Assembly: GCA_051880395.1 (NCBI GenBank)
Contig: JBJENW010000382.1
Span: 1-31,604 of the forward strand
DNA: 31,604 nt
From: JBJENW01 sp051880395
Lineage (GTDB): Bacteria > Bacillota > Clostridia > Lachnospirales > Lachnospiraceae
Direction: 5' to 3'
Shown here: positions 11,961-19,627 of the stretch, piece after piece
Layout of the letters: the number at the start of each line of letters is the position of its first letter
Numbering within the stretch: the stretch's first letter is position 1
Made by a program: the position numbers and the translations under genes
The notes under the pieces: model-generated
What the model saw: the letters and a program-made list of their open reading frames with translations, nothing else
Databases searched by the model: none
What the model was told of the DNA's origin: nothing

Positions 11961-13478
11961 ATGATTCAAAATGACAAAAACAACCGGACGTATTTCGTAT
12001 ACGTCCTTGACAGAACAGGGCAGCCTCTCATGCCGACCACCCGTTATGGGAAAGTACGAAGGCTTTTGAAAGCAAAGAAGGCAGTCGTAGTGGATACTAA
12101 GCCATTTACGATCCGCTTAAAGTATGAACCGGAAACCCACTTCACGCAAGAGACCATCCTCGGCATTGATCCGGGACGTACCAACATTGGGATTTCTGTT
12201 ATCCGCAGAAGCGGGCAGGAACTCTTCTCCGCAGTCTGCGAGACCAGAAACAGGGAGATTCCAAAGCTTATGCAGGAACGGGCTACACACAGACGGGCTT
12301 CCAGAAGAGGAGAACGCCTGGCGAGGAAACGCCTGGCAAAGCGATATGGAACGCTTACATCCTTTCCGGAAGGGAGATTGCTCCCAGGATACGAAAAACC
12401 GGTAATGGTAAGGGATATCATCAATACGGAATCCAGATTCCATAACCGGAAGCGGAATGCCGGCTGGCTGACACCAACGGCTACACAGCTTCTGCGGACC
12501 CATGTGAACCTGGTACGGAAGATTAAAAAGATCTTTCCTGTGACAGATGCAGCCCTGGAGCTGAACCGGTTTGCGTTCCTGCAGATGGAGAATCCGCATA
12601 TCCGCAGATGGGAATACCAGAGAGGCCCACTTTACGGAAGGGGTTCCGTGGAAGAGGCCGTGTATGAACAGCAGGATGGGATCTGCCTGTTATGCAAAAA
12701 ACGGATGATTGAGCATTACCACCACACCGTACCAAAGTCAAAGGGAGGTTCCGAAACACTGAAAAACCGCGTTGGGCTTTGTAATATTTGCCATGAGCAG
12801 GTGCATAAGGATCCGGAATGGGCAGATAAGTTGGCATCAAAGAAAGCCGGCCTTAACAAAAAATATGGGGCACTGTCCGTACTGAACCAGGTGATCCCGT
12901 TTCTATTGGATGAGCTGGATGGCATTTTCCCCGATAGTGTGGCCGTAACGGAAGGAAGATCCACAAAGGCATTCCGTGAAGATCACGGGATTGTAAAGGA
13001 CCATGACCGGGATGCTTACTGCATCGCATGCAGTAGCCTGCGAGAGCCCATAAGGTGTTCTTTCAGTACAGGGTACCGGATCCTTCAGTTCCGACGGCAT
13101 GACCGGGCAAGGATTAAGGCCCAGACAGAGCGGACCTACCGTTTAGGGAAAACAATCGTTGCACGGAACCGGAGGAAACGAATGGACCAGAAGGAGGATT
13201 CCCTTCATGAATGGTACCTAAAAATGAAGTCTCAACTGGGAATAGCACAGGCTAAAACATTGCAGCAGACACTGACGGTGCAGAAGAGTATCCGCCGTTA
13301 CAACCGGATAGAAAGGCTTATGCCTGGAACCGTATTTTTCAGAAATGGTACCCGTTTGGTTTTAAGCGGGCAGCTGACAGGAGGAAATTACCTCCGGGCA
13401 GTTGGAGATGGAAAGACGAACCATCCCACGCGATTCTGCCGGATAGCAAAAGAAAACACAGGGCTAGTGTTCCTGTAG
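11961..13478 (+). CDS. iscB: IscB RNA-guided nuclease
   Basis: 505 aa from ATG 11961 (AAAGGGAG 6 nt upstream). The frame is open back to 11832, but that part lies in the predicted omegaRNA. Domains in order: PLMP domain (P22-L-M-P25), RuvC-I with ILGIDPGRTNIG (D70), an Arg-rich bridge helix (THRRASRRGERLARKRLAKR), and RuvC-II (DAALELNRFAF, Glu). Then an HNH domain (CLLCK, EHYHHTVPKSKGGSE, N, CNICHEQVH) and RuvC-III (HDRDAYCIA). All nuclease motifs appear intact. IscB proteins are the transposon-encoded ancestors of Cas9; with an omegaRNA they cut double-stranded DNA next to a target-adjacent motif and probably help keep the element at its site. The C-terminus (about 420-505) should contact RNA and the motif. 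Confidence 0.9.
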   Translation: MIQNDKNNRTYFVYVLDRTGQPLMPTTRYGKVRRLLKAKKAVVVDTKPFTIRLKYEPETHFTQETILGIDPGRTNIGISVIRRSGQELFSAVCETRNREIPKLMQERATHRRASRRGERLARKRLAKRYGTLTSFPEGRLLPGYEKPVMVRDIINTESRFHNRKRNAGWLTPTATQLLRTHVNLVRKIKKIFPVTDAALELNRFAFLQMENPHIRRWEYQRGPLYGRGSVEEAVYEQQDGICLLCKKRMIEHYHHTVPKSKGGSETLKNRVGLCNICHEQVHKDPEWADKLASKKAGLNKKYGALSVLNQVIPFLLDELDGIFPDSVAVTEGRSTKAFREDHGIVKDHDRDAYCIACSSLREPIRCSFSTGYRILQFRRHDRARIKAQTERTYRLGKTIVARNRRKRMDQKEDSLHEWYLKMKSQLGIAQAKTLQQTLTVQKSIRRYNRIERLMPGTVFFRNGTRLVLSGQLTGGNYLRAVGDGKTNHPTRFCRIAKENTGLVFL

Positions 13479-13499
13479 AAAGACCGCCGATTCATCCCA

Positions 13500-13530
13500 C
13501 CACTTAGGCGCTCCACGCGTCTTGAAGTGG
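13500..13530. repeat. Right-end hairpin of the IscB element
   Basis: CCACTT and AAGTGG arms with an inner CGC/GCG pairing. It has the same outer arms as the left-end hairpin and starts 21 nt after the iscB stop. Confidence 0.65.
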
Positions 13531-13598
13531 GGGTATTCTCGGCTCCGGCTTTGGATAAAACACAGAAAAGAAAACTATGGCGAGTAATATTAACCGCA

Positions 13599-13674
13599 CG
13601 AAAAAAGGGAGAAAAGTAAAGACGCAATGCAGTGCCGCGTTGGTGATTTAGCTGCAAAATCATCTCAATGGTAA
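13599..13674 (+). pseudogene. 3' remnant of a paralogue of the 20265 gene
   Basis: The frame ending TAA 13672-13674 reads REKSKDAMQCRVGDLA then AKSSQW. The intact small gene at 20265-20426 reads WEKIIGEDAMQLRVGELAD and ends ERSSQW. The remnant therefore matches its middle and its end, with an internal deletion of about 18 codons and no 5' part. It lies just outside the right end of the IscB element. The rest of 13541-13696 holds no gene. Confidence 0.6.
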
Positions 13675-13696
13675 TTACAAACAAGGAGAAAATCCA

Positions 13697-13915
13697 ATGC
13701 AAGGATATTATTTAAAAGTCATATTTAAGGAACGGGTGGATGGTAGAAAAATCTGGTACTTTAACAATTGCTACCTTTGTGATTGCGTTAACCAGTTATA
13801 CCCCGATAAAAAATCATGTGAAAAATGGATCCCGATTTTACAGAATCGATGTGGGTATCCGTATTTAAAAGGCAGGAATATAGAAAGCATTACACTTCAC
13901 CGAAAAAATGGCTGA
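13697..13915 (+). CDS. Small hypothetical protein, 72 aa
   Basis: ATG after CAAGGAGAAAATCCA. It is basic and aromatic, with four cysteines (CYLCDC at residues 25-30 and one in ILQNRCGYPY plus one in KKSCEKW), which could bind metal, though the spacing is not a standard ribbon. Begins MQGYYLKVIFKERVDGRK. Last gene before a strong terminator. Confidence 0.65.
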   Translation: MQGYYLKVIFKERVDGRKIWYFNNCYLCDCVNQLYPDKKSCEKWIPILQNRCGYPYLKGRNIESITLHRKNG

Positions 13916-13950
13916 TTGAACACAAACATACATAACATTTATCATTCCTT

Positions 13951-13982
13951 GTCCCCGTGCATGAGTATGCATGGGGACTTTT
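13951..13982 (+). terminator. Rho-independent terminator
   Basis: 12-bp stem GTCCCCGTGCAT / ATGCATGGGGAC (one G-T pair), 4-nt loop, then TTTTT. It ends the second island block. Confidence 0.9.
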
Positions 13983-14008
13983 TGTATGGTTCATCACTCG
14001 GTCTGTAT

Positions 14009-14053
14009 CCATACTTTAAATGATAACCAATATGAAGGCATATGAGAAAGGAG
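14009..14053 (+). promoter_or_regulatory. Leader motif, copy B
   Basis: CCATACT (14009-14015), then at 26 nt AAGGCATATGAGAAAGGAG before the ATG of the zinc-ribbon gene. Nearly the same leader (AAGGCATACGAGAAAGGAG, same spacing) precedes the gene at 18745. An upstream GTATGG (13984-13989) makes an inverted repeat with CCATAC. Confidence 0.5.
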
Positions 14054-14060
14054 ATACGAA

Positions 14061-14606
14061 ATGCAAAACAAAAAAAATGTAACTAAAACCAAGGTATGTA
14101 GAAAATGTGGCGGGGTTGAATTTGCGTCCCACTATATGGCATATCTGCAGTGTGTAGTGAACGGAGATGGAAACTGGATGCGGTATCTGCTTGATGATCA
14201 GGAGAACGTAGAGCAGGTCTGCCGTAATAACCGTGCTTTAGGACCGTTTGAGTGCCTTTCCTGCGGCAATGCGGGGGATACACTCGAAGACATCACAGAA
14301 GAAAGAGATCTGGCTAATATATCTATTAGCCTGATTGAGAAACCAGGGGAAGATGGGTTAAATAAGACAGAGATAGTGAATCTTCTTGATGATATTGAAG
14401 ACGAAGAGGTGTTCCCTATTGAGCTGTTTGCAAAGGAACATGAATCCAGTGCAATTGGTTTTATTTCCGCGCAATGTGCTGACCAGCTAAATTACGATTA
14501 TGATAAGCTTGAGGAGTATATTGCATCGATCCTCGATGACATGCGACTGGAACACGAAAATGGAATCTATGTATTCCAGGGATACATCATCAAAATGACA
14601 AGATAA
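14061..14606 (+). CDS. Zinc-ribbon hypothetical protein, 181 aa
   Basis: ATG after GAGAAAGGAGATACGAA. Residues C13-C16 (CRKC) and C65-C68 (CLSC) make a split zinc ribbon with a 48-residue insert; NRALGPFECLSC mirrors the 221-aa protein at 2853. Residues 75-181 are acidic, with repeated DDIEDEE-like and EEYIASILDDM helices. First gene of the third block and 10 nt before the methyltransferase gene, so they are co-transcribed. Function unknown. Confidence 0.75.
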   Translation: MQNKKNVTKTKVCRKCGGVEFASHYMAYLQCVVNGDGNWMRYLLDDQENVEQVCRNNRALGPFECLSCGNAGDTLEDITEERDLANISISLIEKPGEDGLNKTEIVNLLDDIEDEEVFPIELFAKEHESSAIGFISAQCADQLNYDYDKLEEYIASILDDMRLEHENGIYVFQGYIIKMTR

Positions 14607-14616
14607 GGGAGAAATC

Positions 14617-16068
14617 ATGAAAAAAGAAATCAAAGCAAGTAAACGAGGTCTTACCTTCTCATTTCCTAGTTCTGGTAAATTCTCGCCAGGGGAGCATTTC
14701 CGGTATGTCATTGAGCCGCAGCAGAATCGAATCACGATTGTTCCGACTCAAGAAGGTGGGAATACCATTTCAAAAAAGCGTTCCGGTTTGATGATCCGGT
14801 CACTGATCGATATCCGTACCAGGGAAATTAAAGAAATGGTATCAGGCGCCGCCAAAATCGAGGTTGAGATTGAACAGAATCTCATTGTTGTAAGAGTTCT
14901 TCAAGGTCCCGTGCAATCCAAGATTATTTCTATTGGGCAACATGAAAAAGAACGCGAGCTCCTCATTTCCAGAACCTTGCTAAAGGCAGCAGGCGGAGAA
15001 GACTTTAATATCACGGTAAATCAACCAGAGGATCCCGATAATGTCACGTGCAAACGCATCAATTCAGAATTAAATGATGTGATCAAAACGATATCGTTAT
15101 TTTCTGGTGCTGGCATGTTGGATTACGCATTTTTAAACGATCCTTCGTTTGAACTGGTATATGCTGCGGAATACGATAATGACGCAGTGAATACATACCG
15201 AGAAAACATTGGATCCCACATTGAAAAGGTGGACATAAGAACCTTATCTGGCAACAATCTGCCGGCAGCCGATCTTATCATTGGCGGGCCGCCATGTCAA
15301 CCTTTCAGCAATGCGAACCGACATGAAAGTGCACGAGGCGCATCCCACTACGAGGGCGACATGTTTTATCACTATGTAAGATTGGTAAAAGAATGCGATG
15401 TGAAGGCATTTCTGATTGAAAATGTTCCCGCGCTGCTTTCAGAGAAATTCCAGCATTACATGGAACTGTTAAGAGATATGATCCCAGATTATAAAATTGC
15501 ATCGCGAATCGTCGAAGACTGTGATATAGGAGGATTCACAAAGCGTAAGAGAGCGATTATCATAGGAAGCCGAGACCGCACCCCATATATACCTGAAATT
15601 AAGCTGAGGCCCGTAAGGACATCTGGCGAAGCGTTATCAAAAGTCGATGATTCCTGGCCAAACTCAACGGACATCACAGAGTCCAGCCCGCTCGTCAAAA
15701 AGAAGATATCCATGATTCCAGAAGGCGGAAATTGGCAGGACCTACTGGAAGAATATTGGACGAAAAGCGTACATTCAAATATGTACCGGCGTCTTGACAG
15801 AAACAAACCATCTATCACACTTGCGAATTGGAGAAAGTTCGTCTTAAGTCCGCCAAGGTGGGATGATTCCGGAAAGTGGGACCGGATCCTTTCAGTTTCA
15901 GAAGCGTCAGCTCTGCAGGGCTTCCATAAAGACTTTCATTTTTTAGGGACGATGGCATCGAAACAGCAGATGGTTGCAAATGGAGTAACTGCTGCAATGG
16001 GAAATTTCGTCCGCAGGATCCTTAAATCGCTTTTTTATAATGAGTGGATGTGTCCGGTACAGGAATAA
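14617..16068 (+). CDS. DNA (cytosine-5) methyltransferase with extra N-terminal domain
   Basis: 483 aa, ATG after AAGGGAGAAATC. The C5-methyltransferase fold begins at about residue 157: motif I ISLFSGAGMLDYAF, motif IV GGPPCQPFS (catalytic C227), motif VI ENVP (E268), motif VIII-like FTKRKRAIIIGSR, and motif X MVANGVTAAMG near the end. It transfers a methyl group from SAM to cytosine C5 in a sequence set by the region around 330-400, which cannot be read from sequence. No restriction endonuclease gene is nearby, so it is an orphan enzyme, as often carried by phages and conjugative elements to resist host restriction. Residues 1-150 are an unrecognised domain with strand-rich ends and a basic helix, perhaps for DNA binding. 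Confidence 0.9.
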   Translation: MKKEIKASKRGLTFSFPSSGKFSPGEHFRYVIEPQQNRITIVPTQEGGNTISKKRSGLMIRSLIDIRTREIKEMVSGAAKIEVEIEQNLIVVRVLQGPVQSKIISIGQHEKERELLISRTLLKAAGGEDFNITVNQPEDPDNVTCKRINSELNDVIKTISLFSGAGMLDYAFLNDPSFELVYAAEYDNDAVNTYRENIGSHIEKVDIRTLSGNNLPAADLIIGGPPCQPFSNANRHESARGASHYEGDMFYHYVRLVKECDVKAFLIENVPALLSEKFQHYMELLRDMIPDYKIASRIVEDCDIGGFTKRKRAIIIGSRDRTPYIPEIKLRPVRTSGEALSKVDDSWPNSTDITESSPLVKKKISMIPEGGNWQDLLEEYWTKSVHSNMYRRLDRNKPSITLANWRKFVLSPPRWDDSGKWDRILSVSEASALQGFHKDFHFLGTMASKQQMVANGVTAAMGNFVRRILKSLFYNEWMCPVQE

Positions 16069-16121
16069 TCAAGATAAGATAATCTGAATAATCAGATTGC
16101 GGAAAGATTAAGAGGAAAAAT

Positions 16122-16406
16122 ATGAAATATGTTGTTGTAAGAACGGACTCAGAAAGAGAAATTGTTGTTGTAGGTAAGGCTGCTACAAAAGATGAAGCCC
16201 GGACTGTACTAAGAAATGATTTTGAGGTATGGTTTTGGCAGAAGGTAAATTGTTCGCAGGTCGATACAACATTTGAAGAAGCGTATGAAGAATACGCTCA
16301 CGAAGATTGGGAATTATCCGAGGAAAGTGCCTGGTTAAATGACTGTAATCACGTAGATTTTGGTTGGGAGATCATTGATACGGAGACAGAAGATATTCTT
16401 TCTTAA
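16122..16406 (+). CDS. Acidic hypothetical protein, 94 aa
   Basis: ATG after TAAGAGGAAAAAT. Starts MKYVVVRTDSEREIVVVG and has a strongly acidic, Trp-rich second half (YAHEDWELSEESAWLND, VDFGWEIIDTE). Charge and size could suit a DNA-mimic or anti-restriction type protein next to a methyltransferase, but nothing proves that. Family unknown. Confidence 0.65.
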   Translation: MKYVVVRTDSEREIVVVGKAATKDEARTVLRNDFEVWFWQKVNCSQVDTTFEEAYEEYAHEDWELSEESAWLNDCNHVDFGWEIIDTETEDILS

Positions 16407-16415
16407 CCGCTGTCC

Positions 16416-16836
16416 ATGAGACAGATGATCTTGAGTACCACAGAAGAAAATCCTTATGTATCAGGAAATGTGATTATCAGCTTTTGGGATATTATCGGCT
16501 TTGGATATGAAGAATTTTTGGATTGGTTATCCGAAGACCTGGCTGGCAACTCTTGTCTTATGGATGTCAATTACAAAAAATGTCGATGTTTCCGAGGACG
16601 GACGACTGGTATTCCGCGTATCCGGCGATATATCAGAAGTATTGGAGGTGGAAGATGATCTGCTGGATGAATTAAAGCATATGATCGCAGAAGCCGGAAC
16701 CAATGCCTTAAATGATTTCTTCGGTCGGGAGGTAGAATTTTCTACGGACGAAGAGCGTAATTCCGCTATGGATGATGTCTTAGATCAGATGCCGGATGAA
16801 GATATTTTCCAGTTCTGCAGAAAATATCTCAAATAA
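16416..16836 (+). pseudogene. Hypothetical gene broken by a frameshift in an A6 run
   Basis: Frame 1 from ATG 16416 gives a sensible protein (SFWDIIGFGYEEFLDWLSED, CLMDVNYK) until an A6 run near 16575-16580, then turns into Arg/Gly nonsense and stops at 16658. The frame that opens before the run gives sensible protein after it (KNVDVSEDGRLVFRVSGDI to FQFCRKYLK, stop 16836). Removing one A joins them into a single protein of about 139 aa. The shift needed is +1, so standard -1 slippage does not explain it. Likely a recent mutation, a sequencing error or transcriptional slippage. No clear ribosome binding site precedes the ATG. Confidence 0.65.
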
Positions 16837-16863
16837 AGAAACATTAAAGAAAGTGAGAAAAAA

Positions 16864-18216
16864 ATGAAATACAGAAAAACGATGGTAGTTGCGCCGTCAG
16901 AAACAAAATATATCATGGGGGCGCTCCAGTCCACAGAAATGATGGGCGAAGACGATACCATTTCCCATACCGTTTCATTTGGAAACGACATGGAAATGGA
17001 TATTAAAATCTGTGGTGCGAGAGATGAAGAACCCTGGACGGAAGCCGTTTTGTTTTCTAAGGGCAACGAGTTATGCTGCTCCGAGCCAGCGGAACTGTAT
17101 GACGGTGAATGGGAATTGGAGTATGATGGTGACTCTTATGCTGTCAATGTGGTCATGGTCCGCGACGAGGAAGATCTCAAGATCCTTTACATGAGAGCGC
17201 TTGCGATCGAGAAAAGAATCGTAAGAGGTGATTGTTTCAATTCACATCGTTTGGAAGATTATGACGATGAAACGGATGAAATACTCTACCAAGAGCATTT
17301 ATGGCTCGATATAAGAGCTGCCCAGGTTCTTACAGGAATCACCTGTACCGATATAGAAAAAGCCTATGCATATGAAGCATGTACCGGTAAGTTTGAATTC
17401 GGCTGGATTCCGGCAAGGTATTATGAAGGACTTAAATTCGGCAAATGGGTTACGGATGGTTACACGTCCTGTATCGAATGTGGACACTACGAAATTGACC
17501 CCTCAAATAAGGAATATCAGGATTATCTGGAAAAGAAAATGATATATGTGGTCAACAGTTTGCTTGATATCCACCCAGAATGCGAATCAGAACTGCTTTC
17601 GCAGGATTATGCAATGCAGGATACCTGTGATGGAAAACAGCAGGAGATCAATCGTATGAAAGAAAGCTGGCTTAACTATTATAAGAATTGTCCAGCAAAT
17701 GAAAAGCTCGATTTTTCCATTTTGGACTTTATCAGTAACCTCATCCATTTTCCGGATTCCGACAATCAGTTTTCCGATCAGATCGTGCGATGTTTTTGTG
17801 AAAGATACAGCTATTACTTTGCCTTTATGCTGAAAAACGCATTCAACCGCGGTGATTTATATTGGTCAGGAAAGCGAAATCATATCGTATGGAAAGATGA
17901 TAATGGAATGTCGTATGACGCATCTGGAGTGTATATGAGTTCCTCTGATCTGAGACCCATAGAATATCTCGGCACGGCTATTGCATGGTTTCTTCATAAT
18001 GGAGAGGAATATCACACTGGGCTTAGATCGTTCGCGAACTGGTGCAGTTTTTATAAGATATCCGAAATCGATGCTATTTTTAAAATTTGGAATCTGATCC
18101 CAGATGCAACCATGAAAGATTATGACCATACCGATATGAAGCTTACGGATGTTGCGCTTGATTATTGGATCCATCATAACCAAAAGATTGAAAAGTTCTT
18201 TAGAAAAGGCAGATAA
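16864..18216 (+). CDS. Three-part hypothetical protein, 450 aa
   Basis: ATG after AAAGTGAGAAAAAA. Residues 1-110: a beta-rich module (EEPWTEAVLFSKGNELC, GEWELEYDGDSYAVNVV) that I recall as a free-standing small protein in Clostridial elements. Residues 110-265: a middle part with CIECGHYEID. Residues 280-450: a module with CFCERYSYYFAFMLKNAF, HIVWKDDNGMSYDASGV and GTAIAWFLHNGEEYH. The Cys/Ser-YYFA, HIVW and YDxxGV spots resemble a papain/transglutaminase-like Cys-His-Asp layout, with Ser where Cys might sit; this is a speculative reading. Longest unrecognised gene of the island, ending 4 nt before the YopX gene. Confidence 0.7.
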   Translation: MKYRKTMVVAPSETKYIMGALQSTEMMGEDDTISHTVSFGNDMEMDIKICGARDEEPWTEAVLFSKGNELCCSEPAELYDGEWELEYDGDSYAVNVVMVRDEEDLKILYMRALAIEKRIVRGDCFNSHRLEDYDDETDEILYQEHLWLDIRAAQVLTGITCTDIEKAYAYEACTGKFEFGWIPARYYEGLKFGKWVTDGYTSCIECGHYEIDPSNKEYQDYLEKKMIYVVNSLLDIHPECESELLSQDYAMQDTCDGKQQEINRMKESWLNYYKNCPANEKLDFSILDFISNLIHFPDSDNQFSDQIVRCFCERYSYYFAFMLKNAFNRGDLYWSGKRNHIVWKDDNGMSYDASGVYMSSSDLRPIEYLGTAIAWFLHNGEEYHTGLRSFANWCSFYKISEIDAIFKIWNLIPDATMKDYDHTDMKLTDVALDYWIHHNQKIEKFFRKGR

Positions 18217-18220
18217 CCAT

Positions 18221-18622
18221 ATGTATAGAGCAAAAGTAATACCAAGACCGGGAGAAGAAAAATCCTTGTGGGTTAAAGGAGATCTGGTCCATATCGGACG
18301 TAATACCTTTATCCATCCAACTGAGATGGGATTTCGTCATGACAACGAGAAAACGAATCAGCTTGCATTAGTGCCCGTTATTATGGACACGGTTTGTCTT
18401 TCAAGTGGTTTGCATGATGCAGATGGCCAGGAAATATGGGAAAACGATATTGTGCTCGCATCAGATACTCCTATGAGAGTTCTTTTTAAGGAAGCCCAAT
18501 TCGTACTGTACCCGTACGGGATTCATTGTATTCCATTAAACAGCTACGGATCCGATGATTTGGAGCGGATAGGAAATATTTTTGATACTCCGGAACTTAT
18601 GGAGAACAGACAAACAAATTAG
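18221..18622 (+). CDS. YopX family protein
   Basis: 133 aa from ATG 18221; the longer open frame starting at 18149 overlaps the previous gene. It ends with the diagnostic YopX pattern: VCLSSGLHDADGQEIWENDIVL (family: QYTGLKDKNGKEIYEGDIV) and LERIGNIFDTPELME (family: VIGNIYENPELL). YopX proteins are common in Firmicute phages and mobile elements and their function is unknown. Only a weak AAAAGG lies 11 nt before the start, so it may depend on translation of the upstream gene. A terminator follows at once. Confidence 0.8.
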   Translation: MYRAKVIPRPGEEKSLWVKGDLVHIGRNTFIHPTEMGFRHDNEKTNQLALVPVIMDTVCLSSGLHDADGQEIWENDIVLASDTPMRVLFKEAQFVLYPYGIHCIPLNSYGSDDLERIGNIFDTPELMENRQTN

Positions 18623-18628
18623 TATCTG

Positions 18629-18661
18629 AAACAGCCTGCAGCTTTGCGGGCTGTTTTTTTC
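18629..18661 (+). terminator. Rho-independent terminator
   Basis: AAACAGCC / GGCTGTTT arms with an inner TGC/GCG-type pairing, followed by a T-run. It ends the third island block. Confidence 0.85.
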
Positions 18662-18690
18662 TTCAAAAACAACAAAACGTATGTGGAATT

Positions 18691-18737
18691 ATTTCCATAC
18701 TGATTACGTATCTGATTGTCAAGGCATACGAGAAAGG
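18691..18737 (+). promoter_or_regulatory. Leader motif, copy C
   Basis: ATTTCCATACTGAT (18691-18704), then TACGTAT and AAGGCATACGAGAAAGGAG before ATG 18745. The core is identical to copy D on the other strand at 9033-9046. GTATGTGGAA upstream forms an inverted repeat with TTCCATAC. Confidence 0.5.
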
Positions 18738-18744
18738 AGAAAAA

Positions 18745-19125
18745 ATGGAACACAAGGAATATTGGGCAGAAATAAGAAACGACTACGAAGACGAAGGGCT
18801 GCGCTATATCGATGCATGGACAACCGACGACGATGAGGAAGAAGGAGAGGTGATCGCTGTTGTTGATATGTACTCCGGAAGGGTAATATACCATGATCCG
18901 AGAGCTCGAATCGATACGGTTGCACAGCAAGTTATTTCGTCTGTGGTAGAAGAAGCAAAAGAGAATCACCCCATTTCCATGGAAAAGCTGGAAGAATTGC
19001 TCTTTCACATGATTAAGCTGCATTTCAATAATAACAAAGAATCAGCTGAAACATGGCTGAAGCAATTTGGCTTAGCTGATGATGAAATGAGGTTTTTCAA
19101 ACTTAAAGGAAAACAGGAAGAATAA
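18745..19125 (+). CDS. Acidic hypothetical protein, 126 aa
   Basis: ATG after GAGAAAGGAGAAAAA. N-terminal beta part (EYWAEIRNDYEDEGLRYIDA, DDDEEEGEVIAVVDMYSG) followed by helices (DTVAQQVISSVVEEAKE, MEKLEELLFHMIKLHF). No motif recognised. First gene of the last island block, 19 nt before the next gene. Confidence 0.7.
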   Translation: MEHKEYWAEIRNDYEDEGLRYIDAWTTDDDEEEGEVIAVVDMYSGRVIYHDPRARIDTVAQQVISSVVEEAKENHPISMEKLEELLFHMIKLHFNNNKESAETWLKQFGLADDEMRFFKLKGKQEE

Positions 19126-19144
19126 CCGGGAAGAAGGAAAAAGC

Positions 19145-19618
19145 ATGAGAGAATACCGAGTAGTTTATAATTATAACGGCTATACCATAGAAGCCGGGCA
19201 AAATGGATGGATCCCATCGCGGGAAATCGCAGAACGTGTCTTAGAAAAGAAAAGGAAGAGTTCTATTCTTAGAGACCAACACCTTTACCTGGAAGAGCGT
19301 GAAAATCCTGATGCGGAATCCAGAACAAAATGCAGGAATTGTAATGGGAAGGAAGTAATCAACCATGAATGGCTTTACTGTGATGCTTTGAATGTTGGAG
19401 ATTATGTGGAAGCCGAGGTTGTATCAAACTTCATGGATTGCCTGATCCCCGCCTGTATGCGAAGCGATTGTTCTCAGATAGGATCCCCACATTCTATGCG
19501 AATCGATGAAGATGGGAAAACGAAATCAACTTTCCTTACCTTCAAAAGAGTGGACAAGGACACGTGGGAATACTGCGGCGAAAATTACATGCATGGAACA
19601 GAGCTTCCATGGGTTTAA
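19145..19618 (+). CDS. Cysteine-rich hypothetical protein, 157 aa
   Basis: ATG after GAAGAAGGAAAAAGC. Cysteines at C63, C66 and C79 (CRNCNGKE, HEWLYC), then C99, C104 and C109 suggest a metal site similar in spirit to the other island zinc ribbons but rearranged. It begins with a basic beta part (REYRVVYNYNGYTIEAG). Another CG pair lies near the C-terminus. Function unknown. Ends 9 nt before the next gene. Confidence 0.7.
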   Translation: MREYRVVYNYNGYTIEAGQNGWIPSREIAERVLEKKRKSSILRDQHLYLEERENPDAESRTKCRNCNGKEVINHEWLYCDALNVGDYVEAEVVSNFMDCLIPACMRSDCSQIGSPHSMRIDEDGKTKSTFLTFKRVDKDTWEYCGENYMHGTELPWV

Positions 19619-19627
19619 GGAGAATTT

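Larger units (their letters stand above)
11711..13540 (+). mobile_element. Solo IscB element (IS200/IS605-like, no TnpA)
   Basis: About 1.83 kb carrying only iscB and its omegaRNA region between subterminal hairpins at both ends (11722-11754, 13500-13530). The hairpins share CCACTT...AAGTGG arms with different loops, as in elements moved by HUH Y1 transposases. No tnpA is present, so movement would need one supplied from elsewhere. End coordinates are approximate. Genes on both sides are broken. Confidence 0.65.

Noticed and set aside
12117..12599. 160-aa minus-strand ORF within iscB
   Set aside because: Shadow of the iscB frame, rich in Pro/Cys/Arg and without homology signs.
11961..13478. 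Cas9 or CRISPR-linked nuclease
   Set aside because: No repeats, Cas1/Cas2 or REC lobe; the PLMP domain and 505-aa size indicate IscB.
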